Source of the DNA: Rhodomicrobium vannielii ATCC 17100
GTDB lineage: Bacteria > Pseudomonadota > Alphaproteobacteria > Rhizobiales > Rhodomicrobiaceae
NCBI RefSeq assembly: GCF_000166055.1
Contig: NC_014664.1
Coordinates: 372,001-436,000, forward strand
DNA: 64,000 nt
Reading direction: 5' to 3'
Translations under genes and position numbers: made by a program
Notes under the pieces: generated by a model
What the model saw: only the letters and a program-made list of their open reading frames with translations
Database searches by the model: none
What the model was told of the DNA's origin: nothing
Shown: positions 58,062-64,000 of the stretch, one piece after another
Position numbering within the stretch: the stretch's first letter is position 1
How the letters are laid out: each line of letters starts with the position of its first letter

Positions 58062-59963
58062 ATGCATATGCTCCGAAAAGTGGCCGTCTTCATCATGTTC
58101 GCCATTCTGATCGGGGCGTTCGCCATCAGCATGGGTGGCAACTATTATGGCGACCGCGAGCGGCGTCAGAGCGTGGCCACGGTCGGTTCTGCCAGCATAT
58201 CCCCAGAAGATTTTCGTCGCGCTTACCAGCGCGTTCTCGAAAATGTCAGCCAGCAGGCGGGCCGCCGTATTTCCCCCGCCGAAGCGCAGGCTTTCGGACT
58301 GCCGAACCGCGTGCTTCAGGGCCTGATCCAGGATGCGGCGCTCGACCTCGAAGCGAAGGAACTCGGCGTCGGCCTGTCCGAAGAGGGCGTGCGCCGCGGG
58401 ATCACCAGCCTTGACGTTTTCCAGGACAAGGGCGTGTTCAGCGCCGACAAATATCATCGCTTCCTCCAGAATATCGGCTACACGGCCCCATTTTTCGAGC
58501 AGGAATATAGGGGCGACCTTATTCGGCGGCAGCTCCGCGGCGTTTTCGACGGCAGCGGCGTCGTCCCGAAGGCATTGCTCGAAGCTTACAACAAATACGG
58601 CAACGAACAGCGCACGCTGGCCTATTTCACCCTGACGCCCGAGGCGGCGGGGGCTGTGCCGGCTCCGACCGAGGCTGAACTTCAGGCCTTCTATGAAGAC
58701 CGCAAGCCGCAATTCATGACGCCGGAACTTCGCAAGGTGTCGGCGCTCGCCATTTCCCCGCAGACGGTCGCGAAAAGCCTGACGATTCCGGACGAAGATC
58801 TGAAAGCCGAGTACGCGGCGAAGGCGTCGGTTTATTCCGTGCCGGAGCGTCGCAAGCTTGAAATTGTGCCTTTCAAGACGCGCGCGGATGCGGATGCGGC
58901 CTATGCGAAGCTCAAGTCGGGAGCGCGGGATTTGCTGGGCGTCGCGAAGGACGCGGGTTTCAGCCAGCCCGAAATCGACGCGGGTGTCGTTTCGCGGAAA
59001 GAACTCGCCGACAAGTTCGGCATCAATGACGCCATCGTCAAGGAGGCCTTCTCGACCGAGAAGGGCTGGACGTCGCGGCCCGTGGACGGCCCTGTGTCGA
59101 CGGTGATCATGCGGGTGCTGGAAGTGGTTCCCGGTCAGGAACGGAGCTTCGCCGAGGTCAAGGATCAGATCCGAGCCGATCTCGCGAAGACGCGCGCCCA
59201 AAGCGAATTTCAACGCCTTATCAAGGCGTTCGAGGAAGACCGCTCGACGGGCATTCCGCTTGCCGACAGCGCAAAGAAGCTGAATCTGCCGCTTGAAGAG
59301 GTCACCATCGACCGTTCGGCCAAGGACGCTGACGGCAAGCCGGTGACGGTTTCCGTAGTGCCCGCCGCACAGCTCGCCGATGCCGCCTTCAAGTCGGATG
59401 TCGGCGTTGAAAACGAGGCGATTCGCCTTCAGGGCGGCGGCTACGCATGGTTCGAAGTGGCTGACGTTGTGAAGCCGCGCCAGAAGCCTCTCGAAGAGGT
59501 CAAGGGCGAGGTCGAGGCGGCCTGGCGCGCCGATCAGGTTCGCGACCGACTCGCATCGCGTGCGCGCGATCTTGTCGCGCGGCTGGACAAGGGCGAGACC
59601 ATTGACGCCGTTGCGAAGAGCGTCGGCGCGACGGTAAAGACGAGCCAGCCCTTGAAGCGCAACGGCAAGGAAGACGGCGTTCCGCCTGCGGCGATAGCGC
59701 AGGCGTTCACGTTGCCGGAAGGTGGTGCCGGATCGGCGGGATCCGAGAACGGTACGTCGCGCGCCGTGTTCCAACTCGCGAAAATCACGCAACCCGGCCC
59801 TCTCGCAGAAGAACAGGCCAAGGGACTTGAGCAGCAACTCGCCGGAGCGATCTCGGACGACAATTTCTCGGGCTTCCTGAACCGGATCACGACGGCCTCG
59901 CCGATCTCCATCGACCGCAAGGCGTTCGCCAACGTCTCGGGAGGCGCGTATGATGGTGAATAG
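58062..59963 (+). CDS. Periplasmic peptidyl-prolyl isomerase/chaperone PpiD-like (SurA_N)
   Basis: The 633-residue membrane-anchored folding factor acts near the Sec exit. A single N-terminal transmembrane helix (VAVFIMFAILIGAFAISMGG) is followed by a SurA-type N-terminal domain (SISPEDFRRAYQRVLENVSQ, GLIQDAALDLEAKELGVGLS) and a parvulin-like isomerase region (YSVPERRKLEIVPFKTRADA). The parvulin part looks degenerate, as in PpiD, where activity is weak. AAGGA lies 8 bases before ATG 58062; ATG 58068 is a close alternative. The trp genes follow 72 bases later. Confidence 0.9.
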   Translation: MHMLRKVAVFIMFAILIGAFAISMGGNYYGDRERRQSVATVGSASISPEDFRRAYQRVLENVSQQAGRRISPAEAQAFGLPNRVLQGLIQDAALDLEAKELGVGLSEEGVRRGITSLDVFQDKGVFSADKYHRFLQNIGYTAPFFEQEYRGDLIRRQLRGVFDGSGVVPKALLEAYNKYGNEQRTLAYFTLTPEAAGAVPAPTEAELQAFYEDRKPQFMTPELRKVSALAISPQTVAKSLTIPDEDLKAEYAAKASVYSVPERRKLEIVPFKTRADADAAYAKLKSGARDLLGVAKDAGFSQPEIDAGVVSRKELADKFGINDAIVKEAFSTEKGWTSRPVDGPVSTVIMRVLEVVPGQERSFAEVKDQIRADLAKTRAQSEFQRLIKAFEEDRSTGIPLADSAKKLNLPLEEVTIDRSAKDADGKPVTVSVVPAAQLADAAFKSDVGVENEAIRLQGGGYAWFEVADVVKPRQKPLEEVKGEVEAAWRADQVRDRLASRARDLVARLDKGETIDAVAKSVGATVKTSQPLKRNGKEDGVPPAAIAQAFTLPEGGAGSAGSENGTSRAVFQLAKITQPGPLAEEQAKGLEQQLAGAISDDNFSGFLNRITTASPISIDRKAFANVSGGAYDGE

Positions 59964-60035
59964 ATTTCGATGGCGTTTCTCTCTCGCTTGATTCCACCCA
60001 GAGAGACGCAACCCCGAAATTCCGAGAAAAATCCG

Positions 60036-61553
60036 ATGAAGGTCGAACCTTCGTTTACCGAGTTCACCGCCCGTTATGATTCGGGCGCGGCGCAACTCGT
60101 CTTCACGCGCCTCGTCGCCGACCTCGAAACGCCTGTTTCCGCCATGCTCAAGCTCGGCGTGTCGCGGCCGTATTCCTTCCTGCTGGAGTCGGTGGAAGGC
60201 GGCGCGGTGCGCGGCCGCTATTCGATCATCGGCCTCGATCCCGACCTGCTGTTCCGTGCGCAAGGCGACGTGGCCGAGATCAACTCCGATCCGCTGGCCG
60301 ACGCGACCGCGTTCGAGCGCACGGGTGAGGGAACGCTTCAGGCGCTGCGGTCGCTGCTCGCTGCCTCTCACATCGAGATTCCCGATGTCCTTCCGCCCAT
60401 GTCGGCGGGCGTGTTCGGCTATCTCGGCTACGACACGGTCCGCCTCGTTGAGCGACTGCCGTCCGACAAGCCCGATCCCATCGGCGTGCCTGACGCGCTG
60501 CTCATGCGTCCGACGGTCATGGTGATCTTCGACGCGGTAAAGGACGAGATGACCATCGTCGCGGCGGCCAGACCGCGACCGGGCCTATCCGCCAAAGCCG
60601 CCTATTCCCGCGCCATCGACCGGTTGACGGAAATCCAGGACACGCTCGAACAGAAAAGCGCGCATGCCTCCTCGGCGGACGGCGTCTCGGACGCGATCCC
60701 CGCGGCTACTTCCAACATGCCGGCGCAAGCCTACATGGACATGGTGGCGCGCTCGAAGGAGTATATCGCCGCCGGTGATATCTTCCAGGTGGTGCTGTCG
60801 CAGCGTTTCGCGGCGCCGTTCGAACTCCCGCCCTTCGCGCTCTACCGGGCTCTTCGCCGGGTCAACCCCTCGCCCTTCCTCTATTTTCTGAACTTCGGCG
60901 ATTTCGCGGTGACGGGCTCAAGCCCGGAAATTCTCGTTCGCGTGCGCGACGGCGAAGTCACCATCCGGCCCATCGCGGGCACGCGCCCCAGAGGCGCCAC
61001 GCCCGAGGACGACAAGCGCCTCGCCGCCGACCTTCTCGCCGATACGAAGGAGCGCGCCGAACACCTGATGCTGCTCGACCTCGGCCGCAACGATGTCGGC
61101 CGCGTCGCCGAGATCGGCACGGTTCACGTCACCGGAAGCTTCTTCCTCGAATATTACAGCCAGGTGATGCACATCGTCTCGAACGTGATCGGCCGCCTCG
61201 ACGGGAAGTACGATTCCATCGATGCGCTGATGGCTGGCTTCCCGGCGGGCACGGTGTCGGGCGCGCCAAAGGTGCGGGCGATGCAGATCATCGACGAATT
61301 GGAAACGGACAAGCGCGGCGTCTATGCCGGATGCATCGGATATTTCGCGGCCAACGGCGAGATGGACACGTGCATTGCGCTTCGCACCGCAATCGTGAAG
61401 AATGGCACCATGTATGTGCAGGCGGGTGCTGGCATCGTGGCAGACTCGGTTCCGGCCTCCGAGCAGGCGGAGTGCGAGAACAAGGCGAAGGCGCTGTTCC
61501 GCGCGGCGGAAGAAGCGGTGCGCTTCGCCGGTCAGGCCGGGCGGGGTCAGTAG
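60036..61553 (+). CDS. trpE: Anthranilate synthase component I
   Basis: TrpE makes anthranilate from chorismate with ammonia from TrpG. The 505-residue protein has the N-terminal tryptophan-sensing region (YSFLLESVEGGAVRGRYSII), the chorismate-binding core (YIAAGDIFQVVLSQRF, TGSSPEILVRVRDGEVTIRP, IAGTRPRG, LLDLGRNDVGRVAEIGTV), and the metal-binding and catalytic end (FPAGTVSGAPKVRAMQIIDE, QAGAGIVADS). ATG 60036 is the best start, since earlier codons (from 59970) are not conserved. I see no leader peptide or attenuator hairpin in the 72 bases after ppiD. The feedback site suggests control by tryptophan. Confidence 0.96.
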   Translation: MKVEPSFTEFTARYDSGAAQLVFTRLVADLETPVSAMLKLGVSRPYSFLLESVEGGAVRGRYSIIGLDPDLLFRAQGDVAEINSDPLADATAFERTGEGTLQALRSLLAASHIEIPDVLPPMSAGVFGYLGYDTVRLVERLPSDKPDPIGVPDALLMRPTVMVIFDAVKDEMTIVAAARPRPGLSAKAAYSRAIDRLTEIQDTLEQKSAHASSADGVSDAIPAATSNMPAQAYMDMVARSKEYIAAGDIFQVVLSQRFAAPFELPPFALYRALRRVNPSPFLYFLNFGDFAVTGSSPEILVRVRDGEVTIRPIAGTRPRGATPEDDKRLAADLLADTKERAEHLMLLDLGRNDVGRVAEIGTVHVTGSFFLEYYSQVMHIVSNVIGRLDGKYDSIDALMAGFPAGTVSGAPKVRAMQIIDELETDKRGVYAGCIGYFAANGEMDTCIALRTAIVKNGTMYVQAGAGIVADSVPASEQAECENKAKALFRAAEEAVRFAGQAGRGQ

Positions 61554-61575
61554 CGGGGCGTTCTGGAGTTTTGCC

Positions 61576-62142
61576 ATGAAGACCGTAACGCTGTTCCGCC
61601 ACGCCAAGTCCGGTGACAAGGACAATCCGAATCTCGACGATTTCGACCGGCCGCTGAGCGACCGGGGCCTCAAGGCCGCGCCAAAAATGGGGGCTGCGCT
61701 CCGTGATCGCGGCGTGCGGCCGGAGCTCATCCTGTGTTCGCCGTCTGTCCGCACGCGTCAGACGCTGACGCTCGCGAGCGCCGCTGCGTGGGACAATCCG
61801 CCGGCGGAATGCTTCGAAACGAGGATCTACGAAGCGGGCGAGCGCACCCTGCTGAAGCTTCTGCGGGATTGTCCCGAGGAAGCGGATCACGTCATGCTCG
61901 TCGGCCATAATCCGGGCTTGCAGGATCTGGCCGTAACCTTCGCGCAGCCCGGCAGCGCCGAGCGTCACGCGATCAAGGACAAACTGCCGACCGCCGCCAT
62001 TGTCAGCTTCGAGTTCGACGCCGAGGCGTGGAACGATCTGGAGCCAGGGGAGGGCCGCGTCCGCCTCTTCATCACGCCGAACACGCTTCCGCCGATAGGT
62101 CAGGCGAACACGGCTCCGCCTTATGGCCAAGGACAAGAATAA
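61576..62142 (+). CDS. SixA-like histidine phosphatase
   Basis: The 188-residue protein belongs to the histidine phosphatase (phosphoglycerate mutase-like) fold, SixA branch: the catalytic RH at residues 8-9 in VTLFRHAKSGDKDN, RPLSDRGLKAAPKMGAALRD, the S-x-x-x-R-T block in LILCSPSVRTRQTLTLA, and MLVGHNPGLQDLAV with the second catalytic His. Known SixA removes phosphate from histidine of signalling phosphotransfer proteins. It starts 22 bases after trpE, and its TAA stop overlaps the trpG ATG, so it is inside the trp operon, though not a known tryptophan enzyme. Confidence 0.88.
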   Translation: MKTVTLFRHAKSGDKDNPNLDDFDRPLSDRGLKAAPKMGAALRDRGVRPELILCSPSVRTRQTLTLASAAAWDNPPAECFETRIYEAGERTLLKLLRDCPEEADHVMLVGHNPGLQDLAVTFAQPGSAERHAIKDKLPTAAIVSFEFDAEAWNDLEPGEGRVRLFITPNTLPPIGQANTAPPYGQGQE

Positions 62143-62774
62143 TGATCATCATCATCGATAATTACGATAGCTTCACCTACAACCTCGTCCATTATTTCGG
62201 CGATCTCGGCGTGGAAACGCTGGTCTACCGCAATGACGAGAAGACGGTGGCGCAGGTCTTCGCCGAGAAGCCGGAAGCCATCGTCATGTCGCCCGGCCCG
62301 TGTACGCCGAACGAGGCGGGCATCTGCCTCGAACTCGTGCGCGAGAACAAGGGCCATATCCCGCTGTTCGGCGTCTGCCTCGGCCACCAGACCATAGGCC
62401 AGGCTTTCGGCGGCAACGTCATCCGCGCGCCGATCCTCATGCACGGCAAGATGTCGAACATTTATCATCAGGGCACGAGCCTGTTTCGCGGCCTGCCGGA
62501 TGGGTTCGAGGCGACGCGCTACCATTCGCTGATCGTCGAAAGCGACACGCTGCCCGCCTGCCTCACAGCGACGGCGCGCACCTCGGACGGGCTTATCATG
62601 GCGCTCGAACATAAGGATGAGCCGACGTTTGGCGTGCAGTTCCACCCCGAGAGCATCGCGAGCCAGCACGGCCATGCGATCCTCGCGAACTTCCTGACGC
62701 TGGCGGGCGTCCGCTTTGCGCCGCGAAAACCGGGGCTTGTGCCGGACGCGGCGTCTTCATCCGTGGCAGCGTGA
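62142..62774 (+). CDS. trpG: Anthranilate synthase component II (glutamine amidotransferase)
   Basis: TrpG supplies ammonia to TrpE. The 210-residue class I amidotransferase has DNYDSFTYNLVHYFGDLG, the motif MSPGPCTPNEAGICLELV, the nucleophile Cys in FGVCLGHQTIGQAFGG near residue 78, and the His-Glu pair in GVQFHPESIASQHG. Its ATG overlaps the stop of the SixA-like gene (TAATG), so translation is coupled. It is a separate gene here, unlike the trpE-G fusion of Rhizobium and Brucella. Confidence 0.96.
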   Translation: MIIIIDNYDSFTYNLVHYFGDLGVETLVYRNDEKTVAQVFAEKPEAIVMSPGPCTPNEAGICLELVRENKGHIPLFGVCLGHQTIGQAFGGNVIRAPILMHGKMSNIYHQGTSLFRGLPDGFEATRYHSLIVESDTLPACLTATARTSDGLIMALEHKDEPTFGVQFHPESIASQHGHAILANFLTLAGVRFAPRKPGLVPDAASSSVAA

Positions 62775-62782
62775 GGCCGCCG

Positions 62783-63883
62783 ATGACTTCGCCCGTTAAC
62801 GCGCCCATCGCTTCCGACCTTCACGCCGGCTTCCGTTTCGCGCTGGAGAAGGCCGCCGTCGGCACAACGCTCAGCGAGGCGGAGGCGCGCGCGGCTTTCC
62901 TCGCCATCATGCACGGCTCGGTTTCCGAGATCGAACTGGCGGCTTTCGTCGCTGCGCTGAAGGCGCGCGGGGAGACGGTGGACGAGATCGCGGGCGCGGT
63001 CGCCGCCATGCGGTCGCTGATGGTGCCGGTCGAAGCGCCGGAAGGCGCGCTCGATGTGGTCGGAACCGGCGGCGACGCGAAGGGCACGTTCAACATCTCA
63101 ACCGCCACGGCCTTCGTGCTGGCGGGGGCTGGCGTGCCGGTGGCGAAGCACGGCAACCGGGCGGTATCGTCGAAATCGGGCGCGGCCGACGTGCTCGAAA
63201 AGCTGGGCGTGACGCTGAAAATGCCGGTCGAGCGGCACAAGCGCTGCTTCGAGCGCGCCGGTCTGACGTTCCTGTGGGCACCCACCCATCACCCCGCGAT
63301 GCGCCACGCCGCGCCGGTTCGCGCCGCGCTCAAGCTGCGCACGATCTTCAATCTGCTTGGGCCCCTGACCAACCCGGCCAGCGCCAAACGCATGTTGATC
63401 GGCGCCTATTCCGAGGACTGGCTCCAGCCCATGGCGGAGGTGCTTCGACGCAACGGTGCGCATCATGTGTGGGCCGTGCACGGCGCTGACGGTATGGACG
63501 AACTCTCCACCACAGGCGCGAGCCGCGTGGTCGAACTCAAGGACGGCGCGTTCACCACGTTCGACGTGCACCCTGGCGACGCTGGCCTGCCGGAAGCGCG
63601 GCTCGACCATCTCCAAGCCGGGACGCCGGAAGAAGCGGCCATCGCGATGCGCGCGCTTCTTCGCGGCGAGCGCGGGCCCTTCCGCGACATCGTGCTTTTG
63701 AACGGAGCCGCCGCGTTCATCGTCGCGGGCCGCGCGGCCTCGTTGCGCGAGGGTGCAGCGCTCGCCGCCGCTTCGATCGATGAAGGACACGCGGAGAAGG
63801 CGCTCGACGGGCTGATCGCCGCCAGCGCCGACACCCCCGACGCAGCCAATGACGACCGGCCGAACGCGGCCGTAACAGGATAA
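62783..63883 (+). CDS. trpD: Anthranilate phosphoribosyltransferase
   Basis: TrpD adds phosphoribosyl pyrophosphate to anthranilate, the second step of tryptophan synthesis. The 366-residue protein shows VVGTGGDAKGTFNISTATAF, VAKHGNRAVSSKSGAADVLE, FNLLGPLTNPASAKRMLIG, and VWAVHGADGMDELSTTGAS, all diagnostic. ATG 62783 has GAGG 5 bases upstream; GTG 62771 would overlap trpG. The C-terminal tail (SADTPDAANDDRPNAA) is an unconserved extension. The trpC ATG begins 3 bases after the stop codon. Confidence 0.96.
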   Translation: MTSPVNAPIASDLHAGFRFALEKAAVGTTLSEAEARAAFLAIMHGSVSEIELAAFVAALKARGETVDEIAGAVAAMRSLMVPVEAPEGALDVVGTGGDAKGTFNISTATAFVLAGAGVPVAKHGNRAVSSKSGAADVLEKLGVTLKMPVERHKRCFERAGLTFLWAPTHHPAMRHAAPVRAALKLRTIFNLLGPLTNPASAKRMLIGAYSEDWLQPMAEVLRRNGAHHVWAVHGADGMDELSTTGASRVVELKDGAFTTFDVHPGDAGLPEARLDHLQAGTPEEAAIAMRALLRGERGPFRDIVLLNGAAAFIVAGRAASLREGAALAAASIDEGHAEKALDGLIAASADTPDAANDDRPNAAVTG

Positions 63884-63886
63884 GCC

Positions 63887-64000
63887 ATGAGCATTCTCGA
63901 CCGCATTGTCGCCTACAAGAAAGAGGAAGTGGCCGCCGCGAAAGCGCAGGTTTCGCTTGCCGAGCTTGAGGAGCGCGCCGCCGCTGCGCCCCGCGTCCGC
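63887..64000 (+). CDS. trpC: Indole-3-glycerol-phosphate synthase, N-terminus (partial)
   Basis: Thirty-eight codons before the window ends give MSILDRIVAYKKEEVAAAKA and then QVSLAELEERAAAAPRV. This is the usual N-terminal helix of TrpC (ILxxIxxxKxxEVxxxK), and the position after trpD supports it. The catalytic barrel lies beyond the window. The AAGCC spacing is short, so it is translationally coupled to trpD. Confidence 0.9.
   Translation, partial: MSILDRIVAYKKEEVAAAKAQVSLAELEERAAAAPRVR

Noticed and set aside
59964-60035. trp leader peptide and attenuator before trpE
   Set aside because: The gap is only 72 bases, and I see neither a short frame with Trp codons nor alternative hairpins.
58056-60371. 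771-codon minus-strand ORF opposite ppiD
   Set aside because: Antisense shadow; composition is Arg/His/Leu-rich, and ppiD and trpE fully explain the region.

Overview
The window is high-GC, densely coded bacterial DNA. Its gene content and order point to an alphaproteobacterium of the order Hyphomicrobiales (Rhizobiales): tig-clpP-clpX-lon, clpS-clpA next to a D-Ala-D-Ala carboxypeptidase with a SPOR domain, tpiA/secG/pyrG/kdsA, ppiD followed by trpE-trpG-trpD-trpC, htpX followed by rsmB, and a ~1600-residue NAD-glutamate dehydrogenase. A Rhodomicrobium- or Hyphomicrobium-like host is a guess only; there is no rRNA or tRNA gene here to settle it.

Layout. 1-6.9 kb is a surface/secretion island: the start of a type I secretion ABC transporter with a cysteine-less C39-like domain, an 834-residue Thr-rich collagen-like protein, a GT2 glycosyltransferase and a methyltransferase-glycosyltransferase fusion. 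7.0-11.7 kb holds surE (frameshifted in this sequence), pcm and an NlpD-like lipoprotein, split by an IS630-family element nested at the end of a palindromic repeat. 11.9-17.3 kb is accessory metabolism and transport: malonyl-CoA synthetase, a paired small transporter, a flavin reductase, a TetR regulator and a DUF2236 protein, with further copies of the palindromic repeats. 17.6-24.2 kb is the protein-folding and proteolysis block tig-clpP-clpX-lon. 24.3-32.7 kb carries a cupin, an alpha/beta hydrolase, hsp20 behind an RNA-thermometer-like leader, two RNA methyltransferases, a SET-domain protein and the cell-wall carboxypeptidase. 33-35.7 kb is clpS-clpA, followed by a 28-codon gene. 36.6-43.1 kb has azlC-azlD, glutamate dehydrogenase and ridA. 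43.4-52.5 kb has small exported proteins, a c'-type cytochrome, an L,D-transpeptidase, thioredoxin, DegP, HtpX and RsmB. 52.5-58 kb has kdsA, pyrG, secG and tpiA on the minus strand. 58-64 kb has ppiD and the start of the trp operon, which contains a SixA-like phosphatase gene.

Functional threads. An unusual share of the window deals with protein quality control: trigger factor, ClpPX, Lon, ClpSA, Hsp20, DegP, HtpX, PpiD, SurE/Pcm and thioredoxin. The accessory island suggests a secreted, possibly O-glycosylated collagen-like surface protein. Two families of 76-bp palindromic elements end in CTAG, and three gene stop codons (pcm, a small transporter gene and the transposase) coincide with such CTAG boundaries.
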